Made by a program: the position numbers and the translations under genes. Below the pieces are notes generated by a model that made no database searches, had not been told where the DNA came from, and saw only the letters and a list, made by a program, of their open reading frames with translations. A stretch of 35,184 nt of DNA from assembly GCA_015064945.1 (NCBI GenBank), contig SVRF01000020.1, forward strand, positions 1 to 35,184. Reading direction: 5' to 3'. The stretch's first letter is position 1; every line of letters starts with the position of its first letter. This document shows, in pieces, positions 8,836 to 17,227 of this stretch. This DNA comes from Oscillospiraceae bacterium (lineage in GTDB: Bacteria > Bacillota > Clostridia > Oscillospirales > CAG-382).

Positions 8836-10113
8836 ATGAGAAGAATACTTGTTTTTGCACTTAGCATTGTAATGCTGCTTTCTGCGTTTGTTGTTTCTGC
8901 TTCCGCTGCTGAAAATGATGGAATTAACAGAAAATATGAGGGTACTACAATTATTGTTTTCAACTGGGGTGAGTACATTGCAGACGGCTCCGATGGCAGT
9001 ATGGACGTTGTTAAGGAGTTTGAAAAGGAAACCGGAATACACGTTGAATATATGACTTATGCAAACAACGAAGAGTTGTATGCGGCACTTAATAACGGAG
9101 GTACTACCTACGATGTTGTTGTGCCTTCTGATTATATGTTTGAAAGATTGTATTACGAAGATCTGCTTCAGCCTATCGATTACAATAACATACCTTATTA
9201 CTCTAATATAGCTTCAAAATTTAAAGGTGTTTTCAAAGAGGGTATGAACAATTATTATGTACCTTATACTATCGGTATGGTGGGCGTTATATATAACACC
9301 ACTATGATCGAGGAAGTGCCCGGTAATTGGGACCTTCTTTGGGACGAGAAATACGCAAAGCAAGTTCTGATGTTTGATAATCCCAGAGATGCTTTTGCTA
9401 TAGCGCAGTTTAAACTTGGGCTTAGCATTAATTCGGAAAATCTTGATGATTGGTCTCTTGCGGCAGACGCACTTGAAGCTCAGAAATCCATAGTCAAGCG
9501 CTACGTTAATGACGAAGTATTTGACATAATGGAAGATGGTTTGGCTGCTGCGGCGCCTTATTATGCGGGAGACTATTTCACCATGAAAGACGAAAATGAT
9601 GATTTGGAGTTTTATTATCCTCGAAATGAAGAAGGAGAATTGATTACTAATCAGTTTATAGATGTTATGTGTATCCCTAAAGCTTCGAAGAATAAAGAAG
9701 CTGCTGAGATGTTTATAAACTATATTCTGCGTGATGATATTGCGCTTGAAGTGGCTGAGTATATCTGCTATGCAAGCCCAAATGTTACAGTTGTAAACAA
9801 TCCCGAGTATTCGTTCAGTAAGGAACAGGATGAGTATGCATATAATATTCTTTATCCTGAGGAGTTAGCTCCAGATAGCGAAAAGTCTTTCGATAACAGA
9901 CTTGTATTTTCTCATTTAGATAGGGAAACATTGAATTATATGAACGCCAGATGGAGTTCTGTAAAGGCTCAAGTTGATGCTTCCGGTGTGTATATTACTT
10001 GTGCAGTCATACTTTCGGGGTTGCTTGTGCTTGTTGTGTGGAAGTTGAGAAAAAAACAGACCCGACGCATTGACGAAGAGTATTATATGCTTTCGCAAAA
10101 ATCTACACATTGA
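8836..10113 (+). CDS. potD: Spermidine/putrescine-binding protein with C-terminal membrane anchor
   Basis: 425 residues. Residues 1-24/25 form a Sec signal peptide (cleavage near ASA-AEN) with no lipobox cysteine. The solute-binding fold follows ('VFNWGEYIADG', 'YDVVVPSDYMFERL', 'PYTIGMVGVIYN'), typical of PotD/PotF. Gram-positive PotD proteins are usually lipoproteins. Here the protein instead ends with a hydrophobic helix (about 385-402) followed by KLRKKQTRR, which looks like a C-terminal anchor with a cytoplasmic tail. GAGGTG lies about 7 nt before the ATG. It is the last transporter gene of the operon. Confidence 0.94.
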   Translation: MRRILVFALSIVMLLSAFVVSASAAENDGINRKYEGTTIIVFNWGEYIADGSDGSMDVVKEFEKETGIHVEYMTYANNEELYAALNNGGTTYDVVVPSDYMFERLYYEDLLQPIDYNNIPYYSNIASKFKGVFKEGMNNYYVPYTIGMVGVIYNTTMIEEVPGNWDLLWDEKYAKQVLMFDNPRDAFAIAQFKLGLSINSENLDDWSLAADALEAQKSIVKRYVNDEVFDIMEDGLAAAAPYYAGDYFTMKDENDDLEFYYPRNEEGELITNQFIDVMCIPKASKNKEAAEMFINYILRDDIALEVAEYICYASPNVTVVNNPEYSFSKEQDEYAYNILYPEELAPDSEKSFDNRLVFSHLDRETLNYMNARWSSVKAQVDASGVYITCAVILSGLLVLVVWKLRKKQTRRIDEEYYMLSQKSTH

Positions 10114-10114
10114 T

Positions 10115-10549
10115 ATGTTGAACGTTGATGAAGCGCGCAGTATAATTCAAAATAAAATGCGCCGTTTCCTTGATTGGTCGGTATACGCCATCAGCGAAGA
10201 TGATGAGAATTATTATTTCTTTTACGGCGCTAACGATACAAATCATCCCGACTATGATATGCCCGTGTTTGCGGTATGCAAATCAAACGGGAAGGTGTCA
10301 CAGCTTATTGTGTCTGAAAAGGCAAACTTTAAGATACTTTATGAGGCAAGAGTGTTCTACAATCGTGGACTTGGAATTGACTTGTCGGTTGAAGAACGGG
10401 CTGCTATACGAAGAAAATTTAATTTTCCCGATGCAGTTGTTACATGCCCCCGTTGTGGCAGTAATATTCAATGGATTAAGCAAGGCACATCTGTTTATGT
10501 GCAATGTGAAAAGCTGTATTGCATTTATTGTTCGATAAGAACTTGGTAG
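10115..10549 (+). CDS. Small protein with C-terminal zinc ribbon, coupled to the pot operon
   Basis: 144 residues from the ATG at 10115, one base after the potD stop. An alternative in-frame start at 10070 would overlap potD by 44 nt. The N-terminal half is an acidic alpha/beta region of unknown family ('ENYYFFYGAND'). The C-terminus carries CPRCG and later C-(4)-Y-C-x-x-C, a likely zinc ribbon. The tight spacing suggests co-translation with the polyamine transporter, but I cannot assign a function. A terminator follows directly. Confidence 0.75.
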   Translation: MLNVDEARSIIQNKMRRFLDWSVYAISEDDENYYFFYGANDTNHPDYDMPVFAVCKSNGKVSQLIVSEKANFKILYEARVFYNRGLGIDLSVEERAAIRRKFNFPDAVVTCPRCGSNIQWIKQGTSVYVQCEKLYCIYCSIRTW

Positions 10550-10557
10550 AAATAATG

Positions 10558-10593
10558 ATGCCCCTGACAGTTATAGTTGTCAGGGGTGTTTTT
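10558..10593 (+). terminator. Intrinsic terminator of the pot operon
   Basis: CCCCTGACA (10561-10569) pairs with TGTCAGGGG (10578-10586), followed by TGTTTTTG. Confidence 0.88.
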
Positions 10594-10601
10594 GTCGGGG
10601 T

Positions 10602-10629
10602 CCCCGAGAAGTCGTCGGACTTCTTGGGG
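10602..10629 (-). terminator. Hairpin between convergent genes, likely terminator of the FHA-ABC gene
   Basis: CCCCGAGAAGTC (10602-10613) pairs with GACTTCTTGGGG (10618-10629), with one mismatch or wobble and a 4-nt loop. It follows the minus-strand gene ending at 10653 but lacks a good T tract on that strand. It may be a repeated palindrome rather than a classical terminator. Confidence 0.5.
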
Positions 10630-10652
10630 TGATTGTGTATTGTATCAAATAT

Positions 10653-13055
10653 TTAAGAATTCTCCTTGCTTATTCTTGCAAGCATAAATCTTGTACCTAA
10701 AACGAATACGGCTGACATAACAATTAAAGCGAACCATGTTCCGAATAAAGTTCCTGCGGAATGACAATACATATTGCGTTCTACTTCCGTAATCATATTT
10801 TTGCCTCGTTCAATTTCTATCATTAAGGTAGGACTTGACATAGTTGGAGCTTCCACATCTACAAAAGCACACAAATTTGCAGATGAACCATAGCCTGCCA
10901 TGTTCCACTTGCACACAGTTAAAGAAGCAAGGATTTTCGTAACCCCTTCAAGTTTAAAAATAATTCCGGAGAAGAGTATCTGAGGCATCAAAAGGATGGG
11001 AGCTAAGGTCATGGCTCTGTCGGGGTTAGAGAACATAGAAGAAACAAGCAATCCCATAGAAGCTGCCGCAACCGTTGAAAGCCATGTTGTTATAACCATT
11101 TCTACAAAGGGAGGGAAGAGAAGTGAATATTCAGGAAGGCCGACAAGGGCAGAGAACACACCGCAAATGAGCAAGCTTTGCACTAAAGACAGAACACCAA
11201 GGACGATAAGCTTTGACCCTAAATATGACCAAAGAGACAGTCCTGACAGGAATTCGCGTCTTAAGATATTTCTTTCCTTACAGATTTCTTGTATTGCATT
11301 AAGCATACCAACCCAAAAACAACAACAAGCGAGCGCAAAATAAATACCTCGAGTGTTTTGGTAAGCCAAAGTTCCGGCAAGGTTTCCCGAAGCTGTAAAC
11401 ATATCATAATTGAATACATACTCATTTGTCACTACTGCAATTAGTGCAGCAAGCGCAGGGGCTTGCAGTAGTAATAACAGCAATCTTTGCCTGTCGTTAA
11501 ATATCAGTTTTACATATCTTGCGGAAAGTACCGCCAATTGTTTGATTTTCTTTTCGCCTGAGCGTTTAACGGGTATGTTTGCGCCACGAGGTGTAACCGA
11601 TACAGCGGTGCTTGCATATTTAGCACTCCATTTAGGTGCTTCATCGGTAATCATATTGTAAATGTCAACAACATCATCAACGCCAAAGAATTTCAGCGCA
11701 TCGTCGTGCGATCCGAAGAAGCAAAGATTGCCCCCTTTGCCCATAAAAACTATCTTATCGCACATCTTCAGCTGAAGTGTACTGTGGGTGACAAGTATAA
11801 CTGTCTTGCCCGTGTTTGCCATATTCCTAAGCGAAGACATAAGGTTGCGTTCCGTACCCGGGTCAAGACCGGAAGAAGGTTCATCTAAGAATAGCAGGTT
11901 AGGATCGGACAAAAGCTCAACCGCAATGCTTGCACGTTTTCTTTGACCGCCGCTGAAAGATTTGATAAAGTGGTTTGTTTTTTCCTTAAGTTCTACCAAT
12001 TCGATAGCACGTGCTATCGCCTTTTCTTTTTCTGCTGTAGATGTGTCTGCGGGGAGTCTTAGCTTTGCTGTATACATAAGCATGTCGTGTAAGGTGAGAT
12101 TGTCATAAACAATATCTTGCTGAGGCACATAACCTATAAGCTTTTTTAAAAAGTCATAATTGTTGTATAAATCAGTGCCGTTAATGAATACCTTGCCTGA
12201 TGTTGGCTTTAAATAGCCGGAAATGCAGTTTAGAATTGTAGACTTACCTGCACCGGAGCCGCCAATTATGGCAACAAGCTCGCCGGGTTTTATGTTAAGC
12301 CTGACATGGTTGCAGGTAATAAAGGACTTTGCACCTTTACCTCGGCGTACAACGATATCTTCGGCATCAACAGAAATACCCTGATTATAGCAACAGTAGT
12401 GTATGGCTTGACTAGTAAATATCAACTTGGAGTTTGTAATAACGATAACGTCTTTTTCGTGTAGCTTAGTTCTGCCGATAATGCGTTTACCGTTAACCAA
12501 AACGCCGTTGGTGCTGTTGTTGTCATATATATAAAAACCTGTGGTGTCTCTGACTATTTTGGCGTGGATTTTAGAGACGCTTATGTGTGGGAGAGAAATG
12601 GTACATCTTTCGTCTCTGCCTATGGTAATTTCGTTTGCAGAGGTTGGAGCAGAAATCCATTTGTTGTTCGAATTTTCTGATGACACAATCATCAATACAC
12701 CGGACGCTAAAGCCTCTATCCCATCGTCAATTCTGATAAAATCTCCGTCTGAGATTCTGTGAGATCTAATGTAGCTACTGTTGTAAATAGTGCCATTTCT
12801 GCTCTCTTTATCTTCAACAAACCATTCGTTGCCGTTGAAAACAAATCTGCCGTGTCCTCTTGATACTATAGGGGAGGAGAAAACAATGTCATTGTCGCTT
12901 GAGCGGCCAAAATCAACCACGGTTTTATTATAAGAACCTAGGTGAATAGTAAACGGCGGTTTGTCGGCATCAAAAATAGTTAAAATTTGCCCGTCTGATT
13001 TTGCCGCTGTTTCTGTTTGACCGCCGTAAAAAACGGTCCTGTTTTCTGTGTACAT
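10653..13055 (-). CDS. ABC exporter with two N-terminal FHA domains (ABCG-like fusion)
   Basis: 800 residues. FHA domain 1 covers about 38-115 (GRSSDNDI, then SRGHGRF and SRNGT) and FHA domain 2 about 142-215 (GRDERC, SKIHAKI, NSTNGV). The ABC ATPase follows with Walker A GGSGAGKST (265-273), signature FSGGQRKR (367-374) and Walker B LLFLDEP (387-393). Residues about 520-795 form an ABC2/ABCG-type membrane domain. FHA domains bind phosphothreonine peptides, so the exporter is probably controlled by a Ser/Thr kinase, with cargo unknown. Start: ATG with GGAGGA 5 nt upstream. It diverges from the DD-carboxypeptidase gene. Confidence 0.93.
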   Translation of the reverse strand: MYTENRTVFYGGQTETAAKSDGQILTIFDADKPPFTIHLGSYNKTVVDFGRSSDNDIVFSSPIVSRGHGRFVFNGNEWFVEDKESRNGTIYNSSYIRSHRISDGDFIRIDDGIEALASGVLMIVSSENSNNKWISAPTSANEITIGRDERCTISLPHISVSKIHAKIVRDTTGFYIYDNNSTNGVLVNGKRIIGRTKLHEKDVIVITNSKLIFTSQAIHYCCYNQGISVDAEDIVVRRGKGAKSFITCNHVRLNIKPGELVAIIGGSGAGKSTILNCISGYLKPTSGKVFINGTDLYNNYDFLKKLIGYVPQQDIVYDNLTLHDMLMYTAKLRLPADTSTAEKEKAIARAIELVELKEKTNHFIKSFSGGQRKRASIAVELLSDPNLLFLDEPSSGLDPGTERNLMSSLRNMANTGKTVILVTHSTLQLKMCDKIVFMGKGGNLCFFGSHDDALKFFGVDDVVDIYNMITDEAPKWSAKYASTAVSVTPRGANIPVKRSGEKKIKQLAVLSARYVKLIFNDRQRLLLLLLQAPALAALIAVVTNEYVFNYDMFTASGNLAGTLAYQNTRGIYFALACCCFWVGMLNAIQEICKERNILRREFLSGLSLWSYLGSKLIVLGVLSLVQSLLICGVFSALVGLPEYSLLFPPFVEMVITTWLSTVAAASMGLLVSSMFSNPDRAMTLAPILLMPQILFSGIIFKLEGVTKILASLTVCKWNMAGYGSSANLCAFVDVEAPTMSSPTLMIEIERGKNMITEVERNMYCHSAGTLFGTWFALIVMSAVFVLGTRFMLARISKENS

Positions 13056-13088
13056 ACGATTCCTCCAATTATCGACAATTATATGTGA

Positions 13089-13117
13089 AGAATACCATAT
13101 ATCTTGCTAAATGTCAA
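13089..13117 (-). promoter_or_regulatory. Promoter of the FHA-ABC gene
   Basis: On the minus strand: TTGACA (13117-13112), 17 bp and TATTCT (13094-13089), with an extended -10 (TATGG just before). It resembles the divergent promoter at 13161-13188. Confidence 0.7.
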
Positions 13118-13160
13118 GACATCGCACTGGAAATGTGCTACATATAGTAGAAAACTGCAC

Positions 13161-13188
13161 TTGACATATTATAAGTTTATGGTATTAT
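13161..13188 (+). promoter_or_regulatory. Promoter of the DD-carboxypeptidase gene
   Basis: TTGACA (13161-13166), 16 bp and TATTAT (13183-13188), preceded by TATGG as in an extended -10. It is about 30 bp upstream of the ATG. Confidence 0.7.
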
Positions 13189-13218
13189 ATATGTATAAAT
13201 AATATTGAGGTGCGCTTA

Positions 13219-14346
13219 ATGAACAGTGATAATAATTTTGGGACGTATAGAAAATTAATAGCAGGCATCTGTGCATTCTTTTGTGTTTTTGCTTTGTGTA
13301 TAGGCGTGGTTTATTTTGTCTTAGGTGAACAAAACAAAATCGGTGATGAAAGCGAAATGGTTTCAACAGAAGAGTTGCTGCAAAACAATTCATCTAAAAC
13401 GGATTTTGAAACTACAGCTGTTGAAGATGATTCGGAGATGTCAAAACCCGAAAATTCCGAGGAGGAATTTGAATCTGTACCCGAGGTTTCTGAGTTTGAA
13501 AAGCTCTTTTACTTGACAGTGCCTGAAGATGTAACGTTGTATTCCCCAAATGTTTTGGTTTATAATCTCACAGAGCAATATACGGTTTACAGCAAAATCG
13601 AACATGAAATTTGTGCCCCTGCTAGTCTGACAAAAATGCTTACCGCCTTAGTGGCTTTGGATTACATTTCCTACGAAAGTTCTGTTCGTGTAGGGGATGA
13701 AATTGATATGATAGGTGCAAATTCTTCGGTTGCATTTTTACAGAAGGGTAGCAGATATAAAATGTCCACTATGCTGGAGGCCTTGATGTTACCGTCCGGT
13801 AATGATGCTGCATACAGTCTTGCAGTTAACGCTGCAAGAGTACACGCAAATGATAACTCATTGCCGGCTGAAGATGCCGTAAGTGATTTCGTAAGATTGA
13901 TGAACGAGAAGGCAAAGGCCCTTGGCTGTATATCTACTTGTTTTCTGTCGCCCGACGGATACGATGCAGACGGACAATACACGACTACGGAAGATATGCT
14001 GCTTATCAGTATAGCGGCGTATTCAAATGCGTACATAAAGGAATGCGTAAGTAAATCCGTTAATAGCCAGCACGGTTGGTATAATTCAAATATGCTTATC
14101 AGAGAAGATAGCGAATATTATAATCCTTGTGTTACAGGCCTAAAGACGGGAAGCACTGATGCCGCCGGTAATTGTGTTGCCGTCTCTGCCGAGATCGGTG
14201 ATGCAACGTATATAATGCTGTTTATGAAAAGTGAAAGCAAAAACGGACGCTTTGCTGACGCAAATACAATTATAGAGTTGATAAAGGAACAGTTGAATAT
14301 TGAGGATGACTCGCAAGATGTTGTAAGTGAAAGTATTTCTCAATAA
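13219..14346 (+). CDS. D-alanyl-D-alanine carboxypeptidase (peptidase S11, DacF/PBP5-like)
   Basis: 375 residues from the ATG at 13219, which has GAGGTG 6 nt upstream. The GTG at 13210 lies inside that site. An N-terminal membrane helix (about 10-36) is followed by an acidic low-complexity linker to about residue 90, then the penicillin-binding domain. The motifs SLTK (136-139), SGN (193-195) and KTG (309-311) are all intact, so it should be active. It trims the terminal D-Ala from peptidoglycan stem peptides outside the membrane. Sporulation members (DacF, DacB) shape cortex cross-linking, but this one's developmental role is not shown. The C-terminal amphipathic domain of classical PBP5 is absent, fitting the N-terminal anchor. 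Confidence 0.93.
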   Translation: MNSDNNFGTYRKLIAGICAFFCVFALCIGVVYFVLGEQNKIGDESEMVSTEELLQNNSSKTDFETTAVEDDSEMSKPENSEEEFESVPEVSEFEKLFYLTVPEDVTLYSPNVLVYNLTEQYTVYSKIEHEICAPASLTKMLTALVALDYISYESSVRVGDEIDMIGANSSVAFLQKGSRYKMSTMLEALMLPSGNDAAYSLAVNAARVHANDNSLPAEDAVSDFVRLMNEKAKALGCISTCFLSPDGYDADGQYTTTEDMLLISIAAYSNAYIKECVSKSVNSQHGWYNSNMLIREDSEYYNPCVTGLKTGSTDAAGNCVAVSAEIGDATYIMLFMKSESKNGRFADANTIIELIKEQLNIEDDSQDVVSESISQ

Positions 14347-14350
14347 TTTA

Positions 14351-14383
14351 AAGGAAGCAAGCCAAGCGCTTTGCTTCCTTTTT
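14351..14383. terminator. Shared bidirectional terminator
   Basis: A perfect 10-bp stem AAGGAAGCAA (14351-14360)/TTGCTTCCTT (14371-14380), flanked by T's on the plus side and A's on the minus side. It ends both convergent genes. Confidence 0.85.
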
Positions 14384-14384
14384 G

Positions 14385-15170
14385 TTATCTTTTCTTTTTA
14401 AATGCGACTGTTAATGGAATGGCAGCGGTCGCAATGCAGATTATTGCGAGGATTAAAGCTTCAATTGCGTTTCCAAACAGTGCACGCACTACATATCCGC
14501 TGGGAAAATAAATTATTTGTATACTTAAAGATGTTTTTGCTATCAAAGTCCCAAGCCAATAGTAATTTGAAGATACAAAAACATATATTGCGAATATGTA
14601 TAAAGATATTTTTGTAAAACTGCAAAAAAACGATAATATAGCACGCAGACACTTGTGTTTGTTAAAGCTGTGTGTCATAAAAGAGGAAACAGAGCAGGGG
14701 AGCAAGGGCATAAAAATTGCCAATAAAATTGAGATGATTAGATCTTCAAGATAGTTGTTATTCAGTTTGATACAAACAATGGAAAGAGGCATAATAGTCA
14801 ACAAATATATTGCTAAACAAACACCGTATAAAATTATAAAATCGACTATTGCAATGTATGCAGAACTTGTTTCCGAAGATTTGGCCGTAACCTTGTCTGG
14901 TTTCTTGATATTATATAGCAATATTTGTGAATATAATGTTGCGAAAATAAAGAATAAAAACTCTGACAACGTTAGCACCGAGCCGTATAAACCTGCCGAA
15001 TATAAAACGTTTGCTAATTCGCTTCCAAGTTCGAAAAACACCAAGAACACTGATGCAACTTCTATTAGCAAACAGATGGTTTGTATATATAATCGCAGTT
15101 TACTAGTGCTGGTTATGCGCTTCAACAATCCTGCCTTTATAAATGATTTTATTATTTTAATATTGTTCAT
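14385..15170 (-). CDS. Multi-spanning membrane protein, possibly half of an ABC-2-type permease
   Basis: Up to 261 residues with about six hydrophobic segments and a basic C-terminus (FKKKR). The layout resembles the first half of large (about 550-residue) Firmicute ABC exporter permeases, so it may be a truncated or half-size permease; this is inference. The first ATG (15170) has no Shine-Dalgarno and lies a few bases after the U tract of the upstream gene's terminator. A TTG near 15125 follows an AAAGGCAGG and is an alternative start. Expression is doubtful, and it could be a decaying gene. Confidence 0.6.
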   Translation of the reverse strand: MNNIKIIKSFIKAGLLKRITSTSKLRLYIQTICLLIEVASVFLVFFELGSELANVLYSAGLYGSVLTLSEFLFFIFATLYSQILLYNIKKPDKVTAKSSETSSAYIAIVDFIILYGVCLAIYLLTIMPLSIVCIKLNNNYLEDLIISILLAIFMPLLPCSVSSFMTHSFNKHKCLRAILSFFCSFTKISLYIFAIYVFVSSNYYWLGTLIAKTSLSIQIIYFPSGYVVRALFGNAIEALILAIICIATAAIPLTVAFKKKR

Positions 15171-15173
15171 ACT

Positions 15174-15206
15174 AAAAAAGAGCCACGGGAGAAACCGTGG
15201 CTCAAA
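15174..15206 (-). terminator. Intrinsic terminator of the sugar ATPase gene
   Basis: Read on the minus strand: GAGCCACGG, loop, CCGTGGCTC and T6 (arms 15203-15195 and 15188-15180). Confidence 0.92.
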
Positions 15207-15218
15207 CCTTCATAAATA

Positions 15219-16334
15219 TTAGTGAGAAATAATCTTTTCTGTGTCCTTATCAAATATGTGAAGTAAGTCGGCGTTAAGAGCAAATCTGAAATTTTCGCCT
15301 TGACGAGCCAATGTACGGGAAGAAACACGAGAAACAAGGTTGCATTCTTCGTCAACTTTGAGGTAAAGATAAATTTCAGCACCCATAAGCTCGGAAACTT
15401 CGATGTATGCGTCAATGCAAGATTCGGAGTACTTTTCAAGGAACTGAGGTTCGTCGTGGATAAGCTCGGGTCTTAAGCCACCTATAACTTCCTTGCCGAT
15501 ATAATCCTGAAGGTCGGGGTTCTGAGACTTTTCATCACTGAGCTTTATAGAATACTTAGAGAAATTGAAATAGAGGCTTTCACCCTTCTTTTCGAGAGTG
15601 CCGTTGATGAAGTTCATCTGAGGTGTGCCAATGAAGCCTGCAACAAATACGTTTGTGGGCTTGTCGTAAAGGTTTTGAGGAGTATCAACCTGTTGAATAA
15701 GACCGTCCTTCATAACAACTATACGGGTAGCCATAGTCATAGCTTCAACCTGGTCGTGGGTAACGTATACGAAGGTTGTCTGGAGTCTCTGGTGAAGCTT
15801 GGTAAGCTCGGTTCTCATGGATGCACGGAGCTTAGCGTCCAAGTTGGAAAGAGGTTCGTCGAGAAGGAATACCTTAGGTTCACGAACTATAGCACGACCA
15901 AGCGCAACTCTCTGCTTCTGACCGCCGGACAAAGCCTTAGGACGTCTGTCAAGGTATGCTTCTATGTCGAGGATGCGAGCAGCTTCTTCAACCTTTTTCT
16001 TTATTTCTTCTTTTCTTACTTTACGAAGCTTAAGACCGAAAGACATATTATCAAAAACGGTCATATGGGGATACAATGCGTAGTTCTGGAACACCATTGC
16101 GATATCTCTATCCTTAGGTGCAACGTCATTAACCAATCTGTCGCCTATATAAAGTTCGCCGTCGCTGATTTCTTCGAGACCTGCGATCATTCTAAGGGTG
16201 GTGGACTTACCGCAGCCGGAAGGACCAACGAATACAATAAACTCTTTATCCTTAACATCGAGATTAAAGTCAGAAACTGCAGTAACGCCGCCTTGATAAC
16301 GTTTGGTAATGCCCTTAAATGTTAAACTTGCCAT
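15219..16334 (-). CDS. msmX: Carbohydrate ABC transporter ATP-binding protein (MsmX/UgpC type)
   Basis: 371 residues from the ATG at 16334, which has AGGAGG 6 nt upstream. A longer frame to 16373 lacks a ribosome-binding site. Walker A GPSGCGKST (37-45), signature LSGGQKQR and Walker B VFLLDEP are intact, followed by a C-terminal MalK-like OB/TOBE regulatory region (about 235-371). No permease or binding-protein genes are adjacent. In Firmicutes such orphan MsmX-type ATPases energise several sugar importers encoded elsewhere (established for Bacillus MsmX), which fits here. It ends at its own terminator. Upstream, a TATAAT lies near 16400 on the minus strand without a convincing -35. Confidence 0.93.
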   Translation of the reverse strand: MASLTFKGITKRYQGGVTAVSDFNLDVKDKEFIVFVGPSGCGKSTTLRMIAGLEEISDGELYIGDRLVNDVAPKDRDIAMVFQNYALYPHMTVFDNMSFGLKLRKVRKEEIKKKVEEAARILDIEAYLDRRPKALSGGQKQRVALGRAIVREPKVFLLDEPLSNLDAKLRASMRTELTKLHQRLQTTFVYVTHDQVEAMTMATRIVVMKDGLIQQVDTPQNLYDKPTNVFVAGFIGTPQMNFINGTLEKKGESLYFNFSKYSIKLSDEKSQNPDLQDYIGKEVIGGLRPELIHDEPQFLEKYSESCIDAYIEVSELMGAEIYLYLKVDEECNLVSRVSSRTLARQGENFRFALNADLLHIFDKDTEKIISH

Positions 16335-16498
16335 TTTTGTCCTCCTGATAATTATGCTTAGAACCGAGCACATTAAAACTCAGTAACATTTTCATTGTAT
16401 ATTATAATAACAAATTATATCGACAATTTAAAGGTTATTATTAAACAAACTTTATGCGGCCTATTTGTGCAACTTGCACATAGCTCGCGTTGGCGGTA

Positions 16499-17212
16499 CT
16501 ATTGTGATGTCAAAGCGCTTATTTCAGGTTTAGTTAGGACTTTGTATTCGCCTTGTTTTAAGCCTGTATCCAAGCTCAAGTTTCCAATTGAAACTCTGGT
16601 TAATTCTATGACTTTATTACCAACCGACTCGAACATTCGTTTGATTTGATGGTATTTTCCTTCCCGTATTGTTATTGCGCAACGATCAGGGGATAGTATT
16701 TCAAGCTCGGCGGGCATACACTTGTATCCGTCTTCTAAAACTGCTCCGTCTTTAAACACATCTATGACATTAGGTGCGATCTCATTTGCTGTTACGGCTA
16801 TATATTTCTTATCAACGTGCTTTGTGGGGGAAATGAGCCTATGCGCGGTTTCGCCGTCGTTTGTAAGAATTACAAGCCCTGTTGTGTTCTTGTCCAAACG
16901 ACCAATGCTGAAGAGGTTTAGCCTTTGCAAATCTTCACTTAGCAAAATGTTAACGGTAGGGGAGGAGGGGTCATCTGTTGAACAGACGTAGCCTTTTGGC
17001 TTGTTTAACATTACATAAATATATTTGCTGTATGTAATTACCTCACCGTTTAACGTTAGTGTATCTGTACCTGTGATTTTTAACGAGCAATCTTTTGTTG
17101 TTTTGCCGTTTACTTTAATAAGCCCCTTTTTAGCCGCTTTTTTAACTTCGTTTCTTGACAGTTTGCCTGTAGACGCTATTATTTTATCAATTCTTTCGTA
17201 ATAACTTTCCAT
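16499..17212 (-). CDS. rsuA: 16S rRNA pseudouridine synthase, RsuA family
   Basis: 237 residues. An S4 RNA-binding domain (about 4-52) is followed by the pseudouridine synthase domain with catalytic Asp107 in GRLDKNTTG and the family motif EGKYHQIKRMF near 184-194. The C-terminal 'LTRVSIGNLSLD' favours RsuA (small-subunit rRNA, equivalent of position 516) over RluB. Acts on rRNA in the cytoplasm. It lies 15 nt downstream of the DUF4830-like gene and is probably in one transcript with it. The 125-nt gap to the sugar ATPase gene holds no clear terminator. Confidence 0.92.
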   Translation of the reverse strand: MESYYERIDKIIASTGKLSRNEVKKAAKKGLIKVNGKTTKDCSLKITGTDTLTLNGEVITYSKYIYVMLNKPKGYVCSTDDPSSPTVNILLSEDLQRLNLFSIGRLDKNTTGLVILTNDGETAHRLISPTKHVDKKYIAVTANEIAPNVIDVFKDGAVLEDGYKCMPAELEILSPDRCAITIREGKYHQIKRMFESVGNKVIELTRVSIGNLSLDTGLKQGEYKVLTKPEISALTSQ

Positions 17213-17227
17213 AATAGTTTTGATATT

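Noticed and set aside
10602..10629. REP-type mobile palindrome
   Set aside because: Only one copy is visible in the window; its position between convergent genes is enough to explain it as a terminator-like hairpin.
15675..16325. 216-codon plus-strand frame
   Set aside because: Antisense shadow of the sugar ABC ATPase, whose motifs are clear on the minus strand.
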